The notes under the pieces are model-generated. The model did no database searches. It had not been told where the DNA came from and was given only the letters and a program-made list of their open reading frames with translations. This document shows, in pieces, positions 54,477 through 63,712 of a stretch of DNA of 64,000 nucleotides; position 1 is the stretch's first letter; each line of letters starts with the position of its first letter. Location of the stretch: positions 1 through 64,000 of the forward strand of contig JABTVA010000011.1 of the NCBI GenBank assembly GCA_015075075.1, in the 5' to 3' direction. The position numbers and the translations under genes were made by a program. The stretch comes from Deltaproteobacteria bacterium. GTDB taxonomy: Bacteria > Desulfobacterota > GWC2-55-46.

Positions 54477-56117
54477 CCCTGACCTATCTGCCTGGCCCTT
54501 ACATGGTCGGGCGCGTAGTTCGGGAGTATGAGCGGGCTCTGTATGCCGTTGTCTATGCCCGCCTTATCTATCTCCTTGTTGAACTTCTCGACGTGCCCGA
54601 GCGAGAGCTTGCCCGCGGCCTTTGAGGACTTGACGTGCTCTATGGCCCGGAGGCCAGCTCTCCTGCCGAAGACCAGCACGTCCAGGAGCGAGTTCCCCAT
54701 GAGGCGGTTCCTGCCGTGGACGCCCCCGGCGACCTCTCCTGCGCTGAAAAGCCCCTTCACGCTCGTCTCCGCCCACTCGTTTATCCTTATGCCGCCGTTC
54801 TGGTAATGGAGAGTGGGGTATATGAGCATCGGCACCTTGCTTATGTCTATGTCGTACCTCTTGAACTGTATGAACTTGGCCGGGAGCTCCTTCCTCACCG
54901 TCCCCTCGCCGTGGAGCATGTCTATCATGGGGGAATCCAGCCAGACGCCGTGCCTGCCGGTGGGCGTTATTATGCCCTTCCCGATCTCCATGCACTCCCT
55001 TATGACGCATGCGCTCTCCACGTCCCTCGGCTCGAGCGGGAAGCAGAACTGCTCGCCCTCGATATTGAGGAGCTGCGCCCCCAGGCCCCTAACCTTCTCG
55101 GTTATAAGAAGGCCGACGTTCTGCTCCGGGAATATGGCGCCGGTCGGGTGGTACTGGGTGGAATCGAGGTCCTGGAGGGCCACCCCGGCCCTGTAGGCCA
55201 TGACGACCCCGTCGGCTGTGGCGCCGTAGTGGTTTGTCGTGGGGAAGCCCTGTATATGGAGCCTGCCGAAGCCGCCGGTCGCTATGACCACGGCCCTGGC
55301 CCTTGCCACGTAATATTCCTTTGTCTCGAGGTTGTAGAGGACCGCGCCCGCCGCGTTGCCCTTGTCGTCGAGGATAAGCTCGACCGCGGGGGTGAACTCG
55401 AGTATCTTTATCTTCCCGGTCCTGTTCCGGGCCTCGTCCCTCAGGACCCTCATTATCTCGGCCCCGGTCATGTCGCCCGCCGAGTGCATCCTCTTCCTGC
55501 AGGTGCCGCCGCCGTGCCTTACCTTCATCCTGCCGTCCGGGTGCTTGTCGAACATCATGCCAAGGCTCTCCAGCCAGTGTATGATGAGCGGCGCGTCGTT
55601 GGTGAGGGCTGCGATGAGCTCCGGCTGTTGAGAAGTGTCTGCCGCCAATGACGTCGAGGTATGGAAATGGGGAGTCGCCCTCCTGGTCGGCCCCCTGTAT
55701 GCCGCCCTCGGCCATGACGGTGTTGGAGTCTGTGGCGGGAGCTGGTCGACACAGGGACCTTCAGCCCCGCCTCCTCGGCGGCGAGAGCCGCGGCTGTGCC
55801 TGTGCTGCCAGCGCTATGACAAGGAGGTCGGTGTCGAAGTCCACCTCTTGAGGTCCACGGCCTTCGTATCCAGCCTGCTCTTCGATTCGAGGAGGGTGGA
55901 GACCTCTTCCGGGTATACGGTGCCCTTGTTGGGCCCGACCTCGACCGGCCGCCTTCCGTCGTTCTTATAGTCCGGGTGGTATTCCTCGGCCACTCCTGCC
56001 TCTGCTCCATGGTGAGGGGCTGGAAGTGGTCTCCCTTCCGGCCTTCTCGACCCTGGCGGGCCTGGTGGCTTCCACCTTCTTTATGAGTTCGTTGAGAGCT
56101 GTGGTATATCCGCTCAT
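54464..56117 (-). CDS. FrdA/SdhA-family flavoprotein, frameshifted
   Basis: From the ATG at 56117 (GGAGGA before it) the frames give MSGYTTALNELIKKVEATRP, then VDFDTDLLVIGAGSTGTAAA (FAD site, frame restored) and TVMAEGGIQGADQEGDSPFP. From 55648 one frame is open: VLYNLETKEYYVARARAVVI, QYHPTGAIFPEQNVGLLITE, GGVHGRNRLMGNSLLDVLVF. The His/Arg catalytic set is recognisable. About 550 residues with a 70-residue N-terminal extension not seen in the SdhA at 46310, so it is a separate subfamily. Several indels lie between 55650 and 56090. The C-terminus ends in GSKN from the TIR element. Confidence 0.8.
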
Positions 56118-56202
56118 CTTTCCTCCGTAGGGCCCGCGCTCGGCGGCCCGTTTGCCTTTCCGGGAAATATTCGTTATGCGCTCCCGCCCGGGGCTGCGCA
56201 GA

Positions 56203-56973
56203 TTAAAGCTTGCTCGTGTCCTTTGGCATCCACTGCCGGACTCGGCGAGGTCCGGCTTCTCTCGCGCTCGACGTAGAGCTTTTTACGTCTTTCCCTGCTT
56301 CATGCCGGTCAGCTCCTTGAGCGAGTCCTCGTATTTTTCCGGCCTTTACCTCCTCGACCCTCTTCGAGAGGTGCCTGGCGCCGGGGAGCATGTATCTGCT
56401 GAAGACCCTCTTACGAACATGGCCGCGTTGAACTGTGATATCTGGCAGGGCAGCGCGAGGCGCAGAGGCCGCACATCACGCAAGTCGAAGCTTTTGTGCT
56501 GCGCTCTTGAGGTCGCCCTCTTCATGAGGGCTATGGTCCATGACGTCGATGTCCATGGGTAGGTCGCGTGCAGGTGCCGCAGCCCACGCACTTGAAGACC
56601 TCGGTAGAGCGCACGGAGTTCTCGTGCGGGTTGCCGCTCACCCTGTCTATTCATAGCCCGGCCTGTTCGCCGGGAAGAACGGGAGCTGCATTATGACCAT
56701 GTTCGGCTCGGCCACGGTCTGGCAGGTGAGCCCGAGCGAGCCTGTGTCGCCCAGGAACTTGTAGAAGGTGCCGCAGGCGCCGCATATGCCGCCCCTGCAG
56801 CCGCATCCCTTACATAGGAGTACCCGGCGTACTCTACCGCCTTCATTATGGTCAGGGTCTCAGGCACCTGGTATTCCCTGCCCATGATGTATATGGGTAT
56901 CATCTTAGCGTCCTTCGGCGGTATGGTCCTGTCGCCGGTAGCTAAGGTCGCGGTCTTTGGTATCGTCTGCCAT
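56203..56973 (-). CDS. FrdB/SdhB-like iron-sulfur subunit, frameshifted
   Basis: From the ATG at 56973 the frames yield TIPPKDAKMIPIYIMGREYQ, VRGCGCRGGICGACGTFYKF (2Fe-2S site), FKCVGCGTCTR and MDYIALMKRGDLKSAAQKSF with CVMCGLCASRCPAQISQFNA (4Fe-4S sites), then MLPGARHLSKRVEEV and QWMPKDTSKL to a stop at 56203. Five or more indels. Size about 255 residues, like SdhB. It pairs with the flavoprotein at 54464 and follows flxA directly, so electrons may move between the Flx/Hdr complex and fumarate. Confidence 0.72.
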
Positions 56974-57006
56974 GGCTTATTCTCCGGGTTCCTGCATTGA
57001 ATTGAC

Positions 57007-57815
57007 TTAGAAGTCGTTGTACATCCTTCTTTATCTCGGCGGCCGTAGACTGGCCTTCTCAGACGTAGAATTGCCCACGTTGCACCTGCCGCATTTGCCC
57101 ACGCCGCACTTCATCTTGTTCAGGTGTATACGCTTCCCTCGTCGAAGCCGAGCTTTAGAAGCGAATTCAGCACGAACTTACTTATATGCAGGTCACGGCC
57201 ACCGTGTTCTTCGCAGAAGGCGCGGCCTCTTCCAATACGGTCGGCACGAACCCGACCTTGCCCTTCCATTCCGGGGTCTCTCGCCGGGGTCCACGGTCTG
57301 GACGGGGTTATGTCGCTTCTCTCGTCCCAGCCCTTAAGCTCATCCTTATAGACGAGGTCGGCTACCGTCCTGGCCCCGTATACGATTGTTATATTGCCGA
57401 AGTGCTGCCTCCGGTCAAGCACGTTCCATATGACCGAGCGCACGGTCGGAAGACATATGCCTCCGGCTATGAATACTATGTCCTTCCCCTTCCAGTCGTC
57501 GACCGGGAACCAGTTGCCGTAGGGGCCCCTGAAGCCCATCGTGTCGCCGACCGATAGCTGGGCAAGTCCGCCGGTCACGCGCCCTGTGCGCCTGAAGGTG
57601 CACTGGATGTAGCCCTTCCTCGTAGGCGAAGACGCTATGCAAAAGGTCGACTCCCCGAGGCCGAAGGCCGAGTAGAGGCCGAACTGGCCGGTCTTGAACT
57701 CGAACGAGTCGCGGAGAGCGGGGTCCTCGAAGACGAGCTTGAAGCTCCTGACGTCCGGGGCCTCGTCCCTTATTTCCTCTATTTTCGCAAGATATGGAAG
57801 ATAAATATTATCCAT
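57007..57815 (-). CDS. flxA: FlxA-like FAD/NAD(P)-binding oxidoreductase, frameshifted near C-terminus
   Basis: YLAKIEEIRDEAPDVRSFKL, GQFGLYSAFGLGESTFCIAS (FAD-binding RxxS-like) and GGLAQLSVGDTMGFRGPYGN lead to IVFIAGGICLPTVRSVIWNV, the NAD(P) site of the AsrB/HydG ferredoxin-reductase family. After DITPSRPW the frame slips; KFVLNSLLKLGFDEGSVYT and MKCGVGKCGRCNVGN (2Fe-2S Cys cluster) follow. The stop is at about 57007. FlxA accepts NADH electrons in the Flx-Hdr complex of sulfate reducers. The start is the ATG at 57815. Confidence 0.82.
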
Positions 57816-57899
57816 AAGGCAGTGATTCTCGTCCGTTTTTTATATTTTCTCACGTTCCTGTTTGCTCATAAAGCGCCTGGATGCCAGGAAGGACAACGA

Positions 57900-58925
57900 C
57901 TATTTCGAGAACTCCTGCATGACCTCGGTGATATCCAGCCTCACCGGGCACACCCTTATGCACCTGCCGCAGCCCACGCACCCCTTTGACGAGAACTTCT
58001 CGGGGTAGAAGTTGAACTTGCACATGAAACGGTTCCTCCACCTCTGGGGCTGGTGCTCCCTGGGGTTGTGGCCGCTCGCGTGGAGAGTGAAGGCGTCGTA
58101 CTGGCAGGAGTCCCAGTTCTTCCTCCTCTCGCCCTCGAAGGCCGTGCCCTCGTCGGTTATGTCGAAACACCTGCACGTGGGGCATACGAAGGTGCAGGCC
58201 CCGCAGCCGATGCACTTCATGGTGAGCTTCGCCCAGACAGGGTCGTCATAATGGGCCCTGTCCTTGAGCCTCTCGGATACCCTCTTCAAGTCCACGGCAG
58301 GGACCGTCTCCGGCTTGAAAAGGGGCCTCTCTTTTGCCGCGCCGGAGGTGAAAACAGCGTCGTGCGTATCGAGAAACTTCTTCCCCTTCTCCGTAAGCCC
58401 TTTAACGGTATACCCGTTGTCCTCGGTCTCCCTGAGATACACGTCAGCGCCTTCCGTGGATTCCGGAGAGAGATCGACCGTGGTGCAGAAGCACGCCTCG
58501 TCGCCGCTGGTGCAGCCGACGGTTATGACGACGGTCTTGTCCTCCCTCTTGGTATAGAACTCGTCCACGAAATCCCATGTGAATAGCGTCCTCAGGCCCT
58601 TAAGGCTCGCGGCCTCGCACGGCCTCGCGCCGAATACGACCGTCTCAGGCGCGTCGACCTCGACACCCTTAAGCCCCACCGAGTCCTTGTTCATGGAAAA
58701 CTCGGCTATGACCTCGGTCTGCGGGAAGAGGAACTCCTTGAAGGAGTTCCTTGCGAGGATGTAGCCGGTAGCGACCTCTTCGGCGGACTTAACGCTCCTG
58801 AATACCACCTGTCGCGCAAGAAGAGCGGGCGCGACGAACCTCCCGCCCTTTGCCCTTACAGAGTCGATGAGTTTTCCGAGGTCTTCCTTTTTAAGAGTCC
58901 TGTCAGCCATAGATACCGTTTTCAT
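57900..58925 (-). CDS. flxB: FlxB-like 4Fe-4S protein (AsrA/HydB family)
   Basis: About 341 residues. TEVIAEFSMNKDSVGLKGVE and VVFGARPCEAASLKGLRTLF with CTSGDEACFCTTVD form the N-terminal domain. CIGCGACTFVCPTCRCFD and CVGCGRCIRVCPVRLDITEV are two 4Fe-4S sites. This is the AsrA/hydrogenase beta-like subunit that links FlxA to FlxC and Hdr. The start is ambiguous between ATG at 58925 and 58910. The frame is intact. Ordered flxD-flxC-flxB-flxA in the direction of transcription. Confidence 0.82.
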   Translation of the reverse strand: MKTVSMADRTLKKEDLGKLIDSVRAKGGRFVAPALLARQVVFRSVKSAEEVATGYILARNSFKEFLFPQTEVIAEFSMNKDSVGLKGVEVDAPETVVFGARPCEAASLKGLRTLFTWDFVDEFYTKREDKTVVITVGCTSGDEACFCTTVDLSPESTEGADVYLRETEDNGYTVKGLTEKGKKFLDTHDAVFTSGAAKERPLFKPETVPAVDLKRVSERLKDRAHYDDPVWAKLTMKCIGCGACTFVCPTCRCFDITDEGTAFEGERRKNWDSCQYDAFTLHASGHNPREHQPQRWRNRFMCKFNFYPEKFSSKGCVGCGRCIRVCPVRLDITEVMQEFSK

Positions 58926-58948
58926 CCGCCCGCTTAAACGGGCAGGGT

Positions 58949-59842
58949 TCATTTTATGAAGTTTTCCTTGTCGTCCGGGCTGAAGACTATCATCGGCGGA
59001 TGCGCCTTCTCGTCGTAGCCGGACTTGAAGTCGAACGCGTCCTTCACCACCATTATCATCTTCTGGTTCACCAGGTTCAAGGGGATGTTCACCGGGCACG
59101 CCCTCTCGCACTCGCCGCAGAAGGTGCACCTGCCCGTAAGGTGCATGGCCCTTATGAGGTTCCACGAGAGGTTCCCCCTCGGGTGCGCGGAAGTCTCTAT
59201 CCACTGGGGCATGTTCTTCTCGGTTATGCACCTTTCGCAATAGCAGAGCGAGCATACCTGCCTGCACGCGTAGCATTTTATGCACCTGGAGAACTCTTTC
59301 ACCCAGAAGGCCCATCTTTCCGAAGGGGACTTGGAGTCGAGGTCACGTATCTTGTCGAATACCATCCCAACGGGCTCTTCGGGAGGCGTGAAATCGGCCT
59401 TTTCGCCCGCTACGAAGTCCGAAAGGTGCGGGTCCCTTACGTCACAGTTGTGGCACTTGGTCGGCATTATGTTGGGCTTAAGCTCGCCCTGCCAGAGCTC
59501 CTGCTTATATACGACGCCCTGGCACGCCATGCCGATTATATAAACGTCCTCGCGCTTTATCTGCGCCTCCGAGATAAGTACGGCAATGTTCCTTATGTCG
59601 CAGCCCTTGGCAACTATCGCGGGCTTCCCGAGGGCCTGGATGTCCTTGAACTTCCGCGTAAGATAGACTGAAAGGTTGTTTACGCAGAGCGGGTTCCAGA
59701 CGAGCTGGTCCGTATCCGCCGCATCGGTTATGAATACCGGGGTAGTCCTCGTCTTCGCCCTGTTCCAGCCATAGCCGATTACGACCTTCACCTCGCCCGA
59801 GGAAAGGAGCTCTTTAGCCTTTTGCCTTAATATGTTTTCCAT
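58949..59842 (-). CDS. flxC: FlxC-like 4Fe-4S protein (FrhB/FdhB-related)
   Basis: 297 residues. EVKVVIGYGWNRAKTRTTPV and KPAIVAKGCDIRNIAVLISE belong to the coenzyme F420 hydrogenase/dehydrogenase beta-like N-domain. CIKCYACRQVCSLCYCERCI and CTFCGECERACPVNIPLNLV are two cluster-binding sites. The start is the ATG at 59842. It is an electron-transfer subunit of the Flx complex and is intact. The family also occurs with formate dehydrogenases, but the neighbours decide for Flx. Confidence 0.82.
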   Translation of the reverse strand: MENILRQKAKELLSSGEVKVVIGYGWNRAKTRTTPVFITDAADTDQLVWNPLCVNNLSVYLTRKFKDIQALGKPAIVAKGCDIRNIAVLISEAQIKREDVYIIGMACQGVVYKQELWQGELKPNIMPTKCHNCDVRDPHLSDFVAGEKADFTPPEEPVGMVFDKIRDLDSKSPSERWAFWVKEFSRCIKCYACRQVCSLCYCERCITEKNMPQWIETSAHPRGNLSWNLIRAMHLTGRCTFCGECERACPVNIPLNLVNQKMIMVVKDAFDFKSGYDEKAHPPMIVFSPDDKENFIK

Positions 59843-59912
59843 CCGGAACGCCTTTTCTACGCTTTCAACGAGGGGCTTCGTTCCCGCCGCTCTTTTTTTA
59901 TCGAACCAGGCC

Positions 59913-60128
59913 CTATTCGAGGGAGACCTTGAACTTGAAGCATTTTACCTGTTTAAGCCCCTCTGCCCCCGCCTTTTTCACGTGCAACTGGACCGAGGCC
60001 TTGAGGTTCTCGAAGGCCTCCTCCGAGCTTTCGCCCTCGGATTCCACGTCGAGCTCGGGGCAGTTGGCCCTGTAAGTGCCGTCCTCGCGCTCGATGAGCA
60101 CAGCGCTTACAGATATCTCTTTTCCCAT
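59913..60128 (-). CDS. HicB-like small protein
   Basis: 71 residues. ISVSAVLIEREDGTYRANCP and ELDVESEGESSEEAFENLKA are the partial RNase H-like fold of HicB/UPF0150. There is no DNA-binding C-terminal domain and no HicA (a roughly 60-residue dsRBD-like toxin) on either side. Longer HicB proteins are antitoxins; short orphans are common. AAGGGG precedes the ATG. It interrupts the flx operon between flxD and flxC. Confidence 0.75.
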   Translation of the reverse strand: MGKEISVSAVLIEREDGTYRANCPELDVESEGESSEEAFENLKASVQLHVKKAGAEGLKQVKCFKFKVSLE

Positions 60129-60151
60129 TCCCCTTTTACCCTCTATCAGGA

Positions 60152-60173
60152 CAGGGTGTTTTTCAACACCCTG
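60152..60173. repeat. Small REP-like palindrome
   Basis: CAGGGTGTT, loop TTTC, AACACCCTG: a perfect 9-bp stem in the 45-bp gap after flxD, the third copy of the motif at about 4370 and 33305. Confidence 0.65.
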
Positions 60174-60647
60174 CTATTCGAGTTCGTTTTCCTTGAGCCC
60201 CTTGTATTCCATGAAGGGGCCCAGGGCCTTCACCTCGTCGGTAACCTTGTTTATGAGGTCAACCCATTTGATGGCCTCTGAGGCCGATACCCACGAGAAA
60301 TGGAGCCTCCTCATGTCTATCCCGGCGAACTCCATGAGGCTCTTGAAGCCTATCCAGCGCCTCCTGGCGTGGTAGTTGCCGGTCGTGTAGTGGCAGTCGC
60401 CGGGGTGGCAGCCGGAGACCAGCACGCCGTCGGCCCCGTTCTCGAAGGCCTTGAGGATGAAGAGCGGGTCTATCCTCCCGGTGCAGGGGAGCTTTATGAT
60501 CCTCACGTTGGGCCTGTACTCCATCCTGCTCGTGCCCGCGAGGTCGGCCCCGGCGTATGTGCACCAGTTGCAGACAAAGGCCATTATCTTCGGCTCAAAG
60601 GAGCCTGAAGCGACCGGCATTTCGTCTTTATCAATATGTGCGCTCAT
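60174..60647 (-). CDS. flxD: FlxD/MvhD-like 2Fe-2S subunit
   Basis: 157 residues. KIMAFVCNWCTYAGADLAGT, IKLPCTGRIDPLFILKAFEN and LVSGCHPGDCHYTTGN hold the five conserved Cys of MvhD/FlxD, which binds a 2Fe-2S centre and docks on HdrA. WIGFKSLMEFAGIDMRRLHF is typical. It hands electrons from FlxABC or hydrogenase to the bifurcating HdrA flavin. The ATG at 60647 follows AAGGAAG. Confidence 0.92.
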   Translation of the reverse strand: MSAHIDKDEMPVASGSFEPKIMAFVCNWCTYAGADLAGTSRMEYRPNVRIIKLPCTGRIDPLFILKAFENGADGVLVSGCHPGDCHYTTGNYHARRRWIGFKSLMEFAGIDMRRLHFSWVSASEAIKWVDLINKVTDEVKALGPFMEYKGLKENELE

Positions 60648-60675
60648 TACAAACTTCCTTTTATCTGTCTGTCAG

Positions 60676-60797
60676 GTGCCGCTCATAAATGCCCGGATGT
60701 TAGGAAGGGCGAGGGATTGAACCGCAGCATACTTTTTTGTATGTGAGGATTCAAGCCCGAAGCCCTGACAACGCAGACGGGCGTTTAGGGGCGGCAC
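60676..60797. repeat. Long hairpin repeat, class 2, copy 2
   Basis: GTGCCGC (60676 onward) pairs with GCGGCAC at the end, and GCATACTTTTTTGTATG forms the central hairpin. Motif order (GGCGAGGGATTGAACCGCAG, CTGACAACGCAGACGGGCG) matches 36658-36791. It fills the gap between hdrA and flxD. Confidence 0.7.
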
Positions 60798-60799
60798 TC

Positions 60800-62765
60800 T
60801 CAAAAAGCATTGATGGCCGCAAATACCTGCTCGTCCGTATATCCCTTAAGGTCAATGGATTTTGACCGCGACGCATACGCCGCAGCCCTGGCAGACGCCG
60901 TCGTTGACCCTGGCGACCCACTTTACGATGTTGCCCTTCCTGTCCTTTATGGCGTCCCTCTCGATGGCCGTGTAGGGGCAGGCTGTAAGGCAGTCCCAGC
61001 AGGCGTTGCAGGTGACCTTGTTCACTACCGATGTTATGGGCTCCCTTGCCATCTCGTCGGCTGAGAAGAGCGCCAGGACCTTGCTCGCAGCGGCGCTCCC
61101 CTGCGCTACCGAATCCGGTATGTCCATCGGGCCCATGCAGGAGCCGGCGAGATATATACCGGCGGTGACCGTCTCCACGGGCTTCAACTTCGGGTGGTAC
61201 TCGTTATAGAACTTGTGCTTGTCGTAGCCTATGCCGAGCCTCTGGGCGAGAGAATCCGCGCCCTCCCTCGATACGACGGCGGTAGCCAGGACCACCATGT
61301 CGGCCTCTATCTCCACCTGCGAGCCGCTAAGGGTGTCCGCGCCCTGGACGATTATCTTCCCGTTTTTCTCGTAGACCCTGGAAACGCGGCCCCGGAGGTA
61401 CATGGCGCCGTCGTGCTCTATCGCGCCCCGCACGAACTCCTCATACCTCTTTCCGCCCGAGCGTATGTCCATATAGAAGACATAGGCCTGGCCGCCGTGC
61501 ACCTTGTGCGAATAGAGCTTCGTGTGCTTGGCGGTGTACATGCAGCATATCTTCGAGCAGTAGGAAACGCCCTTTTTCTCGTCCCTCGAGCCCACGCACT
61601 GGATGAATACGACGCTCTCGGGGACCTTGCCGTCCGAGGGCCTCCGTATCTCGCCGCCCGTGGGGCCGGAAGATGACGCGAGCCTTTCGAACTGTAGCCC
61701 GCTTATGACGTCCTTGATCCTCCCGTAGCCGTACTCGCCGAAGCGCTCGTTCGGCATGAGCTGGTAGCCCGTGGCAACGACTATGGCCCCGACCTCAACG
61801 GTTTCGAGCTTGTCTTCCATCTTGAAGTCTATGCACTTGGGGCCGCAGACTATTGCGCAGGCGCCGCACTTGTCCTTCTGTATCTTGGGGCAGTTCGGCG
61901 CGTCGATAACGGGTATGTTCGGGACCGACTGCGGGAAGGGCGTGTAGATGACCTTTCTCTTATTAAGGCCCAGCTCAAAGGCGCTCTCCACCTTGAACGG
62001 GCACTTCTCCGTGCACTCGCCGCACCCGGTGCAGCGCTCCTCGTCAACGTACTTGGACTTCCTCCTGACGGTCACCGTGAAGTTGCCGATATAGCCGTCT
62101 ACCTTCTCGACCTCGGAGTAGGTGTAGAGGGTTATGTTCTCGTTAAGCTCGGCCTCGACCATCTTGGGCGTCAGAATGCACTGCGAGCAGTCCATTGTGG
62201 GGAAGGTCTCGGAAAGCCTCGCCATGTTGCCGCCTATCGAGGGCTCCTTCTCTACGAGTATCACTTCCCTGCCGCCCTCGGCTATGTCGAGGGCGGCCTG
62301 TATCCCCGCGATGCCGCCGCCTATGACGAGCGCCTTTTTCTTTACGGGTATCTTTATTTTCTTCAGAGGCTGGTTTTTCTTGAGCCTCTGTATGGTCATC
62401 CTGGTAAGGTCGATGGACTTGACCGTCCCCGTCGCCTTTGTATTGTCGTGGTGGACCCACGAGCACTGCTCGCGGATGTTGGTTATCTCGCACTGGTAGG
62501 GGTTGAGGCCCGCCGCCTCGGAGGCCTTCCTGAAGGTCTTCTCGTGCATGTGCGGAGAGCAGGCAGAGACGATGATGCCGTCGAGGTTATTCTCCTTTAT
62601 GGCCTGCTTCAGGGTCTCCTGGCCGGGAGACGAGCACATGAACTTGTAGTCGCAGGTGTAGACCACACCGGGGATCCTGGCCATCTCCTCGGCGACCTTT
62701 TTGGTGTCGACGGTAGCGGCTATGTTATTCCCGCACTGGCAGACGAAGACTCCGATTCTCGGCAT
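60800..62765 (-). CDS. hdrA: Heterodisulfide reductase subunit A
   Basis: About 655 residues. IGVFVCQCGNNIAATVDTKK and DGIIVSACSPHMHEKTFRKA form the N-domain with Cys ligands. ALVIGGGIAGIQAALDIAEG is the FAD site and TFPTMDCSQCILTPKM the conserved Cys pair. ERCTGCGECTEKCPF, KCGACAIVCGPKC and CNACWDCLTACPYTA are 4Fe-4S sites, and CQGCGVC begins the last. The frame stops at 60852 (VAVKIH); another continues SKSIDLKGYTDEQVFAAINA to 60800, so one indel. HdrA is the electron-bifurcating flavoprotein of the complex. GAGGG precedes the ATG. Confidence 0.95.
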
Positions 62766-62843
62766 ACTAATGACCCTCGATAACGATAACTAAAGATACT
62801 TCGGGTTGAAAGCCACGCTACAGCTTCCGTCTTTGCCTTATCA

Positions 62844-62882
62844 TGAGATTGCTTCGGCTGGCTTCGCCGGCCTCGCAATGAC
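62844..62882. repeat. 39-bp repeat bracketing the GIY-YIG gene, copy 1
   Basis: Begins TGAGATTGCTTCGGCTGGCT and ends CGGCCTCGCAATGAC. Identical to 63225-63263. An inverted partial copy (GTCATTGCGAGCGGAGCGAA onward) lies at 62898-62927, so this side can fold into a hairpin. Confidence 0.85.
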
Positions 62883-62923
62883 CCACCCGTATTTGCCGTC
62901 ATTGCGAGCGGAGCGAAGCAATC

Positions 62924-63214
62924 TCATAACGATTCGTACAAATCCTTCCAGTCCGCGTTCATTCCGTTTATCAGTTTCAACTTCTTGGCCCGTGACCCGG
63001 CCTTTATCTGCTTCTCGCGGAGGATCGCGTTCTCGGCATCTTCCAGTATCTCGAAATAAACCAGCTTATTGATGTTGTATCTGCCTGTAAAACCCTCGAC
63101 CAGCTTTTCCCTGTGTTCAAAAATCCTTTTTCTTAAATCACTCGTAACACCTGTATACAGGACCTGATTCCACTTGTTCGTCATTATGTAGACATAGAAT
63201 TGTCTACCGCTCAT
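62924..63214 (-). CDS. GIY-YIG nuclease domain protein
   Basis: 96 residues. GRQFYVYIMTNKWNQVLYTG (GIY-YIG as YVYI...LYTG), DLRKRIFEHREKLVEGFTGR (catalytic Arg and Tyr region), and YFEILEDAENAILREKQIKA (metal Glu) match the UPF0213/YhbQ-like single-domain group. The ATG at 63214 lies beside AGGATGGA; frames further upstream are read-through of the repeat. The stop lies at the edge of the inverted repeat. It is set within the hdr operon, between hdrA and the gene after hdrB. Confidence 0.88.
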   Translation of the reverse strand: MSGRQFYVYIMTNKWNQVLYTGVTSDLRKRIFEHREKLVEGFTGRYNINKLVYFEILEDAENAILREKQIKAGSRAKKLKLINGMNADWKDLYESL

Positions 63215-63224
63215 TCCATCCTGA

Positions 63225-63263
63225 TGAGATTGCTTCGGCTGGCTTCGCCGGCCTCGCAATGAC
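63225..63263. repeat. 39-bp repeat bracketing the GIY-YIG gene, copy 2
   Basis: Direct repeat of 62844-62882, no mismatch. It lies 11 bp upstream of the GIY-YIG start. Confidence 0.85.
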
Positions 63264-63274
63264 CTTAGTTAGGC

Positions 63275-63712
63275 TTATTCTTTCCGCAAGCGCCTTGCTA
63301 AATCTCTCACAAAATGTTCTATTTTCTCAGTACTATCTTCCTCTTTTCCAGCTGTCCGGAGTTTAACTACCTGCCTTATTAGCTCATCGAATTGGACCTG
63401 AGATTCTTTTACAAACAGTTCATCCATTACTAATTTCAGTTCTTTTTCACTGAAAATCGCAGCGAATTCATTCAATATATTCCAATGCTTTTTATATTGG
63501 TCAACATTGGTTTCCATCTTTAAAATTTCTTTTGCTTTTGATATCTGCTTGTCTTTGTAAACTGTAAACAGCTTCAATGCTTTTTGCGAAAACTCTGCAT
63601 CTTGGCTATCCAATATTTCTTCTACTATCTCAATAGCTTCCCTAAGGCTTTTCAAATCCTCTGTCTTCTCAAATGCCGAAAACAAATCTATGGCCTTGTC
63701 GAATTCACTCAT
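63275..63712 (-). CDS. AT-rich helical protein, function unknown
   Basis: 145 residues, Glu/Lys-rich and predicted all-helical (EFDKAIDLFSAFEKTEDLKS, YKKHWNILNEFAAIFSEKEL). Base composition is about one-third G+C by eye, unlike the neighbouring hdr genes, so it was probably acquired. The ATG at 63712 shares one base with the hdrB stop (TGATG). No domain recognised. The preceding frame supplies no ribosome site beyond the hdrB 3' end. Confidence 0.65.
   Translation of the reverse strand: MSEFDKAIDLFSAFEKTEDLKSLREAIEIVEEILDSQDAEFSQKALKLFTVYKDKQISKAKEILKMETNVDQYKKHWNILNEFAAIFSEKELKLVMDELFVKESQVQFDELIRQVVKLRTAGKEEDSTEKIEHFVRDLARRLRKE

Noticed and set aside
54635..55651. 338-codon plus-strand frame
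   Set aside because: Antisense to the FrdA-like flavoprotein, Val/Tyr/Arg-rich, no start signal.
4200..63300. CRISPR array
   Set aside because: The repeats found are dispersed, palindromic and not regularly spaced; no cas gene seen.
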